From Apostichopus japonicus (Eukaryota > Echinodermata > Holothuroidea > Aspidochirotida > Stichopodidae): a DNA stretch of 39,000 nt. Position numbers and translations under genes: made by a program. Below, one piece after another: positions 12,868-24,099 of this stretch. Location: NCBI RefSeq assembly GCF_037975245.1, contig NC_092582.1, positions 3,351,001-3,390,000 on the forward strand, written 5' to 3'. The first letter of the stretch is position 1, and each line of letters begins with the position of its first letter. A model generated the notes under the pieces. That model did not search any database. It was not told the DNA's origin and saw only the letters and a program-made list of their open reading frames with translations.

Positions 12868-12875
12868 CATGAGAG

Positions 12876-13330
12876 GTACATTGGTAGAAATGTAAACGTT
12901 TCCCCTTGTATCGCGTGTAAACATGTGGAGTAATATTATATTGAGGCGAGTCATTATTGTAACATTTAGCTAACATCTTTGAAGTTAAAGATTGTTTAAT
13001 CAATACGCATTTCTAAAATACCTTGTATTTACAGGTATACGCTCAACTCGTCGGCCATGAGTATTTGCTTTTTGTTTTCTTGATGGTGTCCTCTACAGGA
13101 CAGGAAGGGAGGCCTAATGGGCAGGGTGGGGGGGGGGGGGGGGTAAGGATGGAAGGGAGCTGAAGTGGTTGAGAAGGGAGAGAAGGGAGGGCGTGGAGAG
13201 GGGAGTCTATGTTTAAATTACTGAGCACAGGAGGTGGGGGTGGCTATATTTGGAGACTCAATAATCACCTAGTGCAGAGGAAGAGGGTTTAATCTGTGGG
13301 AGCACAAACTTCGAGGGGAGTGGGATATGT
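12876..13330. other. Non-coding stretch with G17 tract
   Basis: A run of about 17 G at 13127-13143 lies in purine-rich DNA (about 13090-13260). No terminal inverted repeat or gene was found. Confidence 0.5.
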
Positions 13331-13333
13331 GAT

Positions 13334-13362
13334 TTTGATTTGATTTGATTTGATTTCAGGGG
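13334..13362. repeat. (GATTT)n microsatellite
   Basis: About five pentanucleotide units GATTT/TTGAT occur in tandem, directly before a region of diverged A/T-rich repeats. Confidence 0.8.
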
Positions 13363-13364
13363 TT

Positions 13365-13775
13365 AAATCACAAATTCACCTCAAAACTGGTCGAACAAAT
13401 GGGGGTCTTCTGTGCATATCACAAATGCCAGAAGTTGAATGTGTTTTCTTTTTACAAAAAGACAATTTTAATTACAGTTTGATTTAAATTTCTCAACAAA
13501 AAGGGGTACTGTTTATTTACAGTTCTCCATATTCTTCAACAAAAGGGCACTCTTTTATTTCCAATTTTTTTTAAATTCTTAAACCAAAGAGCACTTTGTA
13601 ATAATATTTCTTATTTAATTTCTCCACACAAAAGGTAGTTCTCTACAATAACATAAGGACAAATTCTTTAATTACAAAAATAAATAAGGGCCACTTCATA
13701 TTAATGAAAAGGGGCCTCTTTTTACATTTGTGACAAAACCGGAAGGGCACGTGCCTCCGCTGCCCCCGCCCTCAA
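13365..13775. repeat. Diverged internal repeats ending in a GC-rich, hAT-like terminus
   Basis: Several diverged copies of a loose 50-60-bp motif occur (TTCAACAAAAGGGCACTCTT and variants near 13500, 13535, 13585 and 13625). They are followed by a GC-rich end at about 13738-13772 that reads GGGCACGTGCC then CCGCTGCCCCCGCCCTC. This end resembles the right end of the element at 27052-28084, where GCACGTGCCCCC is followed by CCGCCGCCCTTG. No matching left terminus or target-site duplication was found, so it is best read as an old truncated relative. The repeat units are too diverged to count exactly. Confidence 0.4.
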
Positions 13776-13789
13776 AAGAGATGTTGCTT

Positions 13790-16700
13790 ACTCTTGACTG
13801 ATTTAACCTATCTCTATTTCCCAAAGAGATTGCGTCAATGACTTGATGTTTCCCTGTCGTCTCAATAGCGTGTTTTTTTCCACTTCAAAAATGCAATAAA
13901 AGAAAGAAAAACTAACAATAAAACCGAGCAGTAAATTATTTTGATAGGTTTATGAACTTTGATGTATTGTTGAACTCCTATAGGATGTGCGTCTTTCTCT
14001 GACACCTCTTCACCGAGTAGTGTCTGTATTCTCTAACAAGTTTCAAGGATATATATATACGTTAGACACACACCAACGAAAACGATCAACAACTTTCAGT
14101 TTGCAAAACAACCATTTTTTACATATGATGCTTTATTTTTGTCCTTTTTTATAGTTTTTTTTTCCTTCGTCATTTTTAGGGCTATTTCGATCTAAATTTG
14201 TACCGATAACCAAGACTTGATCGCCCAAATAGGTCAAAACTTAAATTGTGTCTATTCTTCATCGACCGTACGTGTATAGCCTACTTTACCCTACTCTACG
14301 GCCTATCATGTACCATACCCTACGGCCTATCATGTACCTTCCCCCTACCCTACCCTGCCATCTTAATGCCCGAGAAAAAGACGTCACGATATGAGGGGTC
14401 AGGATGACGGCTAATTTTTAGTGGAGTGAAATATTCACTGTTACCAAGAGACCAAGAAAATTTCAGTTCAAAATAAACCTCTTAAACTACTAACATATTT
14501 TCACAGTTGGATCAACCATCGGGATAGATGGCGACCAAAAGAAAAAGTAATAAGACCTAACTTTTGTAACAAATAACAAAATAATTTGGAATTGTTTCTC
14601 GAAAAAGTAATCATCTCTGTGTTAACATATAATATTTTGTTACGTGGACCATATCTTGTACCAGCAGCTGATCGCCTTACCTGTTAATCGGCTCAGAACC
14701 GGCGCGTTGTTACTGGATCATATGCCGAATGAACCGGTTTCCTCTTGGTCTCGAAAACATGTACGCTAGGCATACATTAATTATAGACCTATGCGCCAAA
14801 CTGCACCGCTTGCTTCAAGTTCCCAGCGCCGCCGATAGGATCACAGTCCGCCTCTGTCTCTCATAAAATATGATGACCGTATCATTACTACTAGAACAAC
14901 AAATATCTTGCTTACGAATATAATGTGAGTCGCGCATATGTGATATAGGTCCACTCTACCCGTGAATATTTTTTGTATATTTAATGTCTTATATGACCAC
15001 TTATGTCATCATTCAAATTTTTTACTGAATTTCAATTTTCAAAAAATTATATTTTGCCTGGAGGGCAGTTGGTCTACGACGATAGAAAGATACGGTAACA
15101 GACACGGGACAAAATACAAATATTTGTTGATTTCGAAGGGTAGATACTGAATAACCATCATTCCCCCACCCCCCCCCCGCACCCCTCCACACCCCTCCTT
15201 CTGTAAATGTGTCGAATGGTTTGTAGGGTCTTGACCGTTATAGCGGATGCCAATCAATTAAGCGATATAATCCTATGTATACTTAACTTAATCTTTCGAA
15301 GACAATATTTTTTAATTAACATGACTGCATCATTTTGTCGTTTCCAGAGGTAAAACACGCACACATACGCACACGCACACAGCAATATATTAACTGTATA
15401 TGATTACCAAATTGTTCCTTATTAACCTCTATTATAGGCTCTATGCCATCTTTATTTTGATACACTATATACTCCACTTTATATTCTCGTAAGAAATATT
15501 TTCATCACAAATTGCACACATAAATATATCTATATATAGAGAGACAGAGAGAAAAGAGTAACTTTTATCGAAAAAGGGTGAAAACCCATCTGGCTTAAAG
15601 TGTTTTGTTGTAAACGCGTTGGACCTTGAGATGAGAACACAAAGGTGGGCTCGCGTACCGCTGCCAGGGTGCCCGCGAAACAATTAGCGTCTATAGCGTG
15701 CGGTCTTGTTCTACTGTGGTTCAAACCCTTTTGACTAGAAAATAATCTTTGTTTACTTGATAATTCAGCTCCTATTTTGGTAATCGAATGCAATAAAAAG
15801 TAAAGAATAGGAGGAGAACACAACAGAATTTGCCTTTTTCTTTTCACCCCCAAATAGCTCTTTTGTATTGTCCATGTTAAACACGAGTTGTAAAATATCT
15901 TTTGGCTTTTTCAATTGTCTAAAAATCTTTTCCCTTTCTTTCTTGATAACGTATGTATATTATTCTTTCTATTATGAATGAATGAATACTATAGCCTCAC
16001 CAGTGTTACACAGACAAAAGCAAAACTAAGACAGCTGTGATTTTTAGATTGATGTGGATAAAAAAAAAACACGAATTTCTTTTATGAAGTCATGTTCACC
16101 AGCTTGCAAGCATTTGTTTGACGAATAGCGAGTGATTTTCTTACTGAGAAAAAAAAATTGTTTAAAAAAATAAATAAAAAGTAGAAGAGAAGAAAGAAAT
16201 TCATCAAATCTGTCGATAGATTCGTTTCGTTATAATTTATACTACAAAAGAAGTAACCAAAATGACGCCCATATATGACACAAAAAAATCGACGCATTTA
16301 GGTATATATCAAATTTAAAATTCTATGCTGGTGGGTTTATATATAGGAACACAAAGGATTGCGAAGGTATGGAATAACTTCTTTCTAATGTTGACACTTA
16401 AGGTATAGAAGAAATCCTGCTATCAATGAAGGAGATGGTTTAGTCATTAGAACGCTCAAATTTATAGCAATATGGCGAAATGAAACTTACGGTAACTATA
16501 TGTATCAATTAAACCACATACATGCCTTTACTAATGAATAGTGTATGGTTTTGTCGCAAGGAAAGAGGGGAGCTTTTCTTCTACTATGTGTCATCTCGTA
16601 ACTGAACGTTGTTCAAAGTTTGACGATTGATGCGTTAATTTTTTAGGATTTAAGAAAAAAAATCTACAAAGTGACAGAAACAAACATAAATCAACAACAA

Positions 16701-17055
16701 CAATGAAATACCGTACACACAGACACACTGACACACACGCACACATGTCACCATATCTCGTCATTACCATTTTTCTTGTAAAAATATTTTTGTCCTTCAG
16801 AAAAATAAATCAATTTTCAGTAATCAATTTACCTCTTAGATTATATAAAAAGAAGAAGTCAGTGTCTGTAAATAATTGATTTAAAAAGAAGAAATTTCAC
16901 TTCTGAGAAAAACATGGCGAGGAACCTGTCACTAACGTTCATTATCAGTTCGACTCATAGTTTGAATTTTTAAAATCATTTTGTTATCGCTCACCCCTAT
17001 ACCTCCCAAAGAAACATACAAATGATACAGGCGTGATCGTGGGTTACCGTACCGA
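13790..17055. other. Non-coding stretch with simple repeats
   Basis: Contains a direct duplication CTACGGCCTATCATGTACC at about 14296-14339, a C10 tract at 15170-15178, CA-rich microsatellites at about 15355-15383 and 16715-16747, and a short T/A run cluster at 16149-16185. Minus-strand frames of 70-107 codons (15465-15853) overlap in different phases and encode nothing recognised. No RNA gene was found. Confidence 0.4.
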
Positions 17056-17058
17056 GTT

Positions 17059-17112
17059 CACATGTACATCACATGTACCTCACATGTACCTCACATGTAC
17101 CTCACGTGTACC
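17059..17112. repeat. 11-bp minisatellite, left part
   Basis: The unit is ACATGTACCTC, with five copies here. The array resumes at 17513 after the inserted element, so it was a single array before the insertion. Confidence 0.85.
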
Positions 17113-17512
17113 CAGGGGGTAGGAGCCGGGGGCACTGGGGGCACGTGCTCCCCTCACTTTTTCCAAAACAGCAAATGTGCCCTACTGGCAAATAAAATGT
17201 GCCCCTTTGATGAAGAACTGTCTTTTTGATATCTTAAGCCTTCGCTCATTTAAATATTTTATTTTAATTATTTATTTAGTCTGTACATGCTATTTTTAAA
17301 ATGGCATCCCTTTTTTATTTGTAGCACGGTTAACAATAAACAATCTCAATAAATAGTATTGATAGCATACTAACACATCATATATATTTAAGTGATATTG
17401 CCGGTGTGTATCTGTTAATAGCATAACGAGTGGTGGTTGTGGAATGAGAAAGTGCCCCTCTGATGTTGTTACCCCCCCACTTTGTGGAAGCTTCCTACCC
17501 CCCCCCCTCCTG
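17113..17512 (-). mobile_element. hAT-like miniature element, copy 2 (400 bp)
   Basis: The ends are CAGGGGGTAGGAGCCGGGGG on the left and, on the minus strand, CAGGAGGGGGGGGGTAGGAA on the right. The flanking octamers are CGTGTACC (17105-17112) and AGTGTACC (17513-17520), matching at 7 of 8 positions. The match is partly expected because the flanks are an ACATGTACCTC array, but both flanks share a G that most other units lack. Read on the minus strand, the interior matches copy 1 at 12508-12867 over nearly its whole length with scattered substitutions. It has an extra block of about 30-40 bp near 17430-17470. There is no coding capacity. Confidence 0.9.
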
Positions 17513-17545
17513 AGTGTACCTCACATGTACCTAACATGTGCCATA
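17513..17545. repeat. 11-bp minisatellite, right part
   Basis: Two to three further ACATGTACCTC-type units, the last diverged (CTAACATGTGCC), continue the array interrupted at 17112. Confidence 0.8.
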
Positions 17546-17549
17546 CCTC

Positions 17550-18185
17550 ACAGTGTCGGTAAATGATTATTTGCCTTAAACATATGTAAGTTTACTTATT
17601 TTCGTCTTGTCAGCATGAAACTGACGTCATCCTCTTATAGTCTGAAAAGTGATGTTGCTTTGATGCTGTATTCACAGTATAGCTTATAATGCAAACATTT
17701 ACCACGGACACTACAGCCATGTTATGATGACCTGAGAATCACTAAGTGAAAGTGTCAAATGTAATCCTATGATTTATACAAAATAAAATACCATGCTCGA
17801 TACCACAACTTTTTAGTTTGAAAGAATTCAGTTAATCTCACTCAAAGTCACTCATTATAGTTCCCTTTGGTATTACTGATCTATCAAAACTATAGAATGA
17901 TATCGAACTTTGGCAGAGCGAATAGATTTCTACCTGTATAGAACCACACGAATCGAAGTATGCATGATTGGGAATAACGTTGTATTATTTGCTTATACAC
18001 GATAGATTGAAATCAACATTTTAGTTTGAAGAAAATATGGTTTTAGGTCAATTTTAGCTTTGTAGAGATTCTGTCATTATGACCACAGTATTCATCTATA
18101 AGCCTAAGGTATACTGAAGATTCTTTAACAGTTTAATTAAAACGAATTACTTATCCGACACGAAGCGTATAGGTGAAAGCTTTCA
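17550..18185. other. Non-coding stretch
   Basis: No gene, RNA or repeat recognised. Confidence 0.4.
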
Positions 18186-18204
18186 TATGTGGCTGAGAAC
18201 AACG

Positions 18205-18256
18205 GGAGGGGAGGGGATTGGAGGAGGGGATTGGGGGAGGGGATTGGGGGAGGGCA
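18205..18256. repeat. 15-bp G-rich tandem repeat
   Basis: About three units of GGAGGGGATTGGGGG-type sequence occur in tandem. Each unit carries G4-G5 runs, so the plus strand could form G-quadruplexes. Confidence 0.75.
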
Positions 18257-18259
18257 GAG

Positions 18260-18895
18260 AACATGTCGTCATTAGTTGTAGAAACGTATAATTTTTTGTT
18301 AATGCTTAATATTAGTCTTGTTGGTAAAACCGTCATGGTTTAGCTTAGATATTGATGAATAAATGGATTTAATTTTAATCCATAGATATAATATATAGGT
18401 ATATATCTAACACATTTCAACTGTTCGTATATGAATTTCCGGTTTCTTAAATTGCTTATAAGGAAAGATAAGAAATGCCAAAACAGATATACATAATACT
18501 GTTTTTGTCATTGAGAGAAAAGTCGTTGTAAGATTTGAAAGATTTTGACAGAAATCGTAAAGTTGTCATGCCTGTTCTCGCTTCCTTCTCGAATGTCAAT
18601 GTTTAAAGCTGTATGCAGGTTTCACTTGTTGAGGTGATAAGCCATTGAAATATTTACGAGTAAGACATTCATTCGCTGAATATGTTTCTTGTTTCATATT
18701 ACATAATTCAACTTACATGAAATAATGACGTAAATATGACGTAATACGTCGGGAAGTTGATTGCCTACCACAATATATATACCACGTTTCTTAAAAGAGC
18801 TTTTATCGTTTATTTCCCCCCTATACTTCAGATATTCCACAGCCCCATAACGATGCACTCTCTAACGTTTAGTTTCATTCTAAATGTTGAAAACA
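18260..18895. other. Non-coding stretch
   Basis: AT-rich, with no gene recognised. Confidence 0.4.
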
Positions 18896-19005
18896 TGTAT
18901 GGGTGTATGTGTGCGTGTATGCATGTAAGTGTGGGTGTGTGGGTGTATGTTTGAATGTATGTATGTATGCGTGTATGTATCTGTGTATGTATGAATGTTT
19001 ACGTA
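18896..19005. repeat. Degenerate (TGTA)n / (TG)n microsatellite
   Basis: An irregular mixture of TGTA, TGTG, TGCG and TGAA tetranucleotides extends over about 110 bp. The plus-strand frame through it gives a Met/Cys/Val-rich artefactual peptide. Confidence 0.85.
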
Positions 19006-19009
19006 AGAT

Positions 19010-20000
19010 ATAAGGAAGTACCTCCTTTTCTACATTCCTTTAAAGTGCCCCTTTTTCTGTCCTCGTATAAGAAACGCAAGTACGAGAATCGATGCTACTT
19101 AAACAAGTCATTAAGTCTTCCTCGTCAACAGCTTGACACTTTCCCATCGCCTATCTCTTCGTCAATGCCTTGGAATTCTTGTCGAAAACAAGACACTTAC
19201 ACGAGTAAAATGAAAGGAAAACTTAAAAAAGAAATCATCCAATATTTCATTTCATACAAGAATTGATTTTGTTTGACAAACCAGAATGGGTCTATACTCT
19301 AAATTAAGCTTCCTGATAAAAGAAGATTTTGTAATTGCAAGAGAGATCAATTGGATTTGACGAAGTCTATATTCAGCATAACACAAGAAGAAAAGAAAAT
19401 TGTATTTTACCTAAGACTTTCGGAGAGAAATGTTAATTTATTAACGCAACCTGGTACCACTGTGATAGGAATCGATTATTATTGATCAAATAAAGAAACA
19501 TACAGGATAAATACTAAAATTCATGATAAGAGAATGATGTAGGCCGGGTTTTTATGTATCGATTAAATATTGTTAGCTTTTCTTGATTAATTTCGCAAAG
19601 ACAGGCAGTGCCGGGGATTTCATGGCAATGACGTCACAGTTATGCATATTCATGTTTTGATATAATGTATTTACGTCATTATTTACGCAAAGTTAACGTA
19701 ATAGCCAATAAGCAATAGTTATTGATTTTACCTTTTACGCAGAAGACTTAAGTCTTCATCAGGTCAAAATATTACATGTGTTTCAATTTATTTGTTTTAT
19801 TTCTTCCTTTTTGTACAATTTTTATTTTCAATAATGTGTTTTTTTTTATATTGGAGATGGGTTTTGCATGAATGAACCTAAATTATTGAAGCTGGTTAAA
19901 TGACGTAATGATAGTATTAGCTTCAGGGTTAACACTGTTAACATTCCACCTTGAAAACATGAACGGAAAAAACAGGGGAAAAGTCAACGGTTTTATATCC
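19010..20000. other. Non-coding stretch
   Basis: No gene recognised. On the minus strand, 19741-19764 has CTGATGA followed by a perfect AGACTT/AAGTCT stem, but the GAAA expected in a hammerhead is absent, so no ribozyme is called. Confidence 0.4.
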
Positions 20001-20007
20001 TATAGTA

Positions 20008-20177
20008 CAGGGTTTCCGTAACTTTTTCCCCCTTTACATTACTAAATTATATGATATATCAGATTTTAGTTCAACAAAAAGTACTCTAGTTTTGACTTTC
20101 AGAAATGTCTCACGTACCATCTAGGATGGACTCACGCACCACCTGGGGGTTCATGCACCCCAGTTAGGGAACCCCTG
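20008..20177. mobile_element. hAT-like miniature element (170 bp)
   Basis: The left end is CAGGGTTTCCGTAACTTTTT and the right end, on the minus strand, is CAGGGGTTCCCTAACTGGGG. They match at most positions over the first 16 bases. CAGGGGTTCCC(T/A)AACT closely resembles the ends of Charlie-like hAT elements. The flanking octamers are CTATAGTA (20000-20007) and CTATAGTG (20178-20185), identical at 7 of 8 positions, as expected for an older insertion. There is no transposase frame. A minus-strand frame of 61 codons begins in the flank and runs into the right end, and is not a gene. Confidence 0.85.
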
Positions 20178-20185
20178 CTATAGTG

Positions 20186-21745
20186 GTATATATGCAGACA
20201 CAAATTTACACCCCAAATAAAACAGCTTCGAGACATGAATTTTAAACTTCGATACAAATGGACCAAGATTTTTCTTAGCTCTTTGGGGGAGCTGTTCTTC
20301 ACAAATATCTCTGTCATATTAGCTAAAGATGGTTGGTTTGTGTCTCATTAAACTTTCTCTGTGGTTAGTTCGTTTATATATTACATTATATTATATAATA
20401 TTATAGTATTATAGATTAAAAGCAAGTCATCTTTTAATACTTTCCTTCAAATTTTCGAAATGATAATATCCATTTTACAACCAACGTAGAAAAAAAAAAC
20501 AATATTTTCAGCTATACTATAATTGAATCACTAACTTCATATGAAGAGAACAAGTTATTCATTTGCTGCTAAGAGATAAATTACCTTAAATTTGACGAGT
20601 AATCATATTGTAATGTTTTATTTTATATTGTTGGTGTCATAGAAGTCGCCTTTGTTACATATATATACATGATTAATTAGTACTTACATTGCAGCCAGTG
20701 ACATGCAGCAATGTTTATTTTCAACACCAAGATTTGAACAGAACAAGCATTTCATTTCCTCGTGGCGCTGTGACGTCACGTAATAGACTATATAAGCTGA
20801 CATCTTGAGACTTGCGCTACCCAATTTCTCAAGTGATTTAGCTTAATTATTGAGTTTGAGGGTATACTATAGAGATTAATTAGATCTTTCATATAGAGAA
20901 TCATTTCCGTAAGGGAAGGAACTTTCAAATTCACCGAGTATATATTCCAGGTGGATACCGTTACCCTCAAAATGAGTCAAAGTGAGGTTTAGTGTTATTA
21001 TGGGTTGAATTATTTCGAATTATTATATTAATATTAGGGAAATGTCATACAGGAAAAGTTCTTGTTGCAGGCACACAAAAAAACCACGCCAAACTGACCA
21101 CATTCATGTTCCAGTTCTAAATCCTTTTAAAACAGAATTGTGACCACGTGATCATAGCAGCATTTGCATGTTAATACATATAAAATAATGTCTACAATTG
21201 GTCAAATTAAAACATTTCACTGAAGGTTTATGATCTAATAATTCCAATAGTTTACAGTCGTTGAATATTTGAAACTAAATTGGAAAATTGCATACTTTTC
21301 GAATTGTATATATATGCCTACTCGCTATTGAGATGAAACTTATACAGTTAATGTAGCGACCTAAACTGTTATGGAATGTAAGTATCGGACGCCATCGTAA
21401 ACTCAACTCAACGAACTGTTACTGAACGTCCCGTGTGTTTATTAAAATAATAGCATAACGTCATGATGTTCAGGTATACATTTGACGTATCATTAGCGCT
21501 TAATGGAGATACACGTTATGGACACGGTTACAACCGGAGACTGCGCACGTGTCACATCTCTGGGGTAAACGTTCGAAGTTGCTTTGTGAATTTCACCAAG
21601 CACTTGCGTTTTTCTTTTCAAGTGTGCCCTATTCCGTTGGTCTCCTTGGGGGTGGGGGGGGGGGGTGGGGGCAATACAGACAGATAAATATATACTACCA
21701 TTGGAGTGAGAATAAGGTTAACTGTATTACTACAGTCAAAGATTA
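20186..21745. other. Non-coding stretch
   Basis: AT-rich, with an AT-repeat patch near 20375-20416 and a G13 tract at about 21653-21665. No gene recognised. Confidence 0.4.
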
Positions 21746-21751
21746 AAGCTA

Positions 21752-21850
21752 CATTCATTCGTTCGTTCGTTCATTCCATTCTTTCAATTCATTCACTCAT
21801 TCATTCATGCATGCATGCATGCATTCATTCATTCATTCATGCATTCATGT
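21752..21850. repeat. Compound tetranucleotide microsatellite (TTCG)(TTCA)(ATGC)
   Basis: Runs of TTCG, then TTCA, then a self-complementary ATGC block (about 21807-21823), then TTCA again. The ATGC block is palindromic and can form a cruciform. Confidence 0.95.
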
Positions 21851-21967
21851 TTTGAAGAGGAAGTATTCGCTGAAAAAAACTGGGCTTAACATCAGGACAC
21901 TCCCTGAAGAACAATGGTAACTGAAAAGATGTTGATTTTGTTGCAGCATTGTATAAATGATCACCTA

Positions 21968-22190
<223 letters not shown>

Positions 22191-22194
22191 AGAG

Positions 22195-22594
22195 CTTAAC
22201 AATTTTGACGTTTTTTTTAACGATTCCATTGACTAAAGAATGCAAGAATATCCTCTACTTTTAGATCCGCTAGTAGTTGCGTGAAGCTACTCATGTATTA
22301 GAGTGACTTTCAGACCTGTAAAAATTCATTATCGTAGACACTGTCATGGAGTGAATTCTCTCTCTTTGGAATTAATTGGAGTAAATTGAATGATTGGAGT
22401 TAATTCAGTTGACGTGCAGGTCGAGGTAAAGACGGTGTACATATAATAGAACAAAACCTAAGCTATTATGATCAATGGTTTTACTATATGCAGTGACGTT
22501 ACAATTTCATGGTCATCACTATTACCCTCAAAATATGCTAGAAAGTCAAAAAATGGTTACTGATATTCAAACTTCAAGATCTGGAGCCTAACCG
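22195..22594. other. Non-coding stretch
   Basis: Nothing recognised. Confidence 0.4.
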
Positions 22595-22616
22595 CCTAGC
22601 CTAGCCTAGCCTAGCC
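22595..22616. repeat. (CCTAG)n pentanucleotide repeat, four copies
   Basis: Four perfect CCTAG units in tandem. Confidence 0.85.
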
Positions 22617-22619
22617 GGA

Positions 22620-23860
22620 TCCCCCAAGAAAGTACTTTTGAGAACTTTTAGCTGTTTTATGTTTTAGTTTGCTACTTTAGGAGCAACTACAGATGATCTT
22701 TAAAATATTATGAAAAAGTTGAATTATTTTCTTATTATAGTTTGGGCGATAGGATACCGATATACTAGATCACTGTCTGTGTATTTTGGTATCCTATACC
22801 GGTTCTTTTATGCATGTCTTTCATGCCATCACGTAAGGCACTTTTCGATAGATCAAAGAAATAACATAAAATCTAAAATAAATACATCCACGATGTCACG
22901 GACGAAGAAAAAAATATATATAGTAGAACCTATTTCTAAAATAAACCTTGCCTCCTGTGTACTAACCACAGAACGTGCCTATATTATGCCGCGATGGATT
23001 AGCCTAAACTTTATTCGCGACTGTTGCACAACCACAACCGTGTACAATATATTATCAACGCACGTTCGTAGCGAACGCCGCCAGTTAAAAGACTACTGAC
23101 TTCTCTCATTCTTCTTATATTTTCTCTCTTTTTACTATAATTGTTTCGATATTTGGCATGTAATAACCAGTTGTATTGTCCTTAAAATCAATTACAGAGT
23201 TTGGTGATCGGAGGAGTACGCCTCTTCGCGTGCCATGGTTATACTTATTTACCGTGTTCAATATCGATCCGTTTAACGGCGCGAGCGTCCCCTTGTTTTC
23301 GCCCGTCCGCCTCGCTATCCGTATAGCCGTAGGTTCGACTTTCACGCGGAATTCACTAAGTCTAGTGAAAAGATCAATACTCTATTGACACATAGGTTGA
23401 TAATCATATAATTTACCAACCGGTGTTTTTCTGTAAAATATAAAATAAAGACAAAAAAAAAAAAGGATCTTGTAATCGATACAACTTGTTTTTGTCCCGG
23501 GGCGCGTGCCATAATGATCATCAAAAAATATTTAAATATACATTTGTGTAAAAATTCATATAGCATACGTGCATGCTGCGTTTAAGAGATATGCATACAT
23601 AGCTATGAATAGCAAAATATTGAAAACAACCAGCACGGTATATGGCTCAACCAATCACAATACATCGCTGCTTTTTCCTATTCAATTAGACAGGATAAGA
23701 CTTTTGTACGGTGTTTGAAATTAGCCAGTTTTATTGAATTTATTTCCTACAATTTTTTTCACCGCCCCCTTGCCAGCTTTTATCGGACACCGGTATACTT
23801 CTTAAAAGGAAACGGCATTTCAGTCATTTATAAGCATACCGTAGATTGTAAATCAAATGG
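22620..23860. other. Non-coding stretch; one 129-codon frame and a tRNA-like box
   Basis: A plus-strand frame at 22710-23099 is the longest in the window not made of repeats. Its lysine/isoleucine/tyrosine-rich product is not recognised and its composition follows the AT-rich background. A GC-richer segment at 23200-23345 ends with AGGTTCGACT (23331-23340), similar to a pol III B box, with a weak A-box-like GGCGCGAGCG at 23278-23287. The 56-bp spacing and imperfect boxes make this at best an old SINE fragment. An A13 run lies at about 23452-23464. Confidence 0.3.
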
Positions 23861-23863
23861 TCA

Positions 23864-24095
23864 ATAAATATGATATGTCTGTAACACTGGACCGCCTCGT
23901 TAAAATAATAGTTCTAGTCAAAATTTATGACATGTCTGTAAGACTGGACCGCCTCATTAAAATGATAGTTCTGGTCGAAATTTATGACAAGTCTGTAACA
24001 CTGGACCGCCTCATTAAAATGATAGTTCTGGTCGAAATTTATGACAAGTCTGTAACACTGGACCGCCTCATTAAAATGATAGTTCAGGTCGAATT
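23864..24095. repeat. 57-bp tandem repeat, four copies
   Basis: The segment GTCTGTAACACTGGACCGCC recurs at 23877, 23934, 23991 and 24048, exactly 57 bp apart. The first copy is the most diverged and copies three and four are nearly identical. Since 57 equals 19 codons, the array is open in one frame on each strand. The plus frame gives a 19-residue repeat containing TLDRLIKMIVLVE. There is no further coding context, so the openness is most simply a by-product of the period. Confidence 0.95.
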
Positions 24096-24099
24096 TTAG

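Noticed and set aside
15690-15730. GTGGTTCAAACCC as a pol III B box with TAGCGTGCGG upstream
   Set aside because: The spacing is only about 25 bp, too short for a tRNA, and the A box is incomplete.
19741-19764. Second hammerhead (minus strand CTGATGA plus a perfect stem)
   Set aside because: The GAAA after helix II is absent (TTCTGCG instead), so only half of the core is present.
22710-23099. 129-codon plus-strand frame
   Set aside because: No recognised domain, AT-driven amino-acid composition, and no splice or promoter support. A chance frame of this size is plausible in 39 kb.
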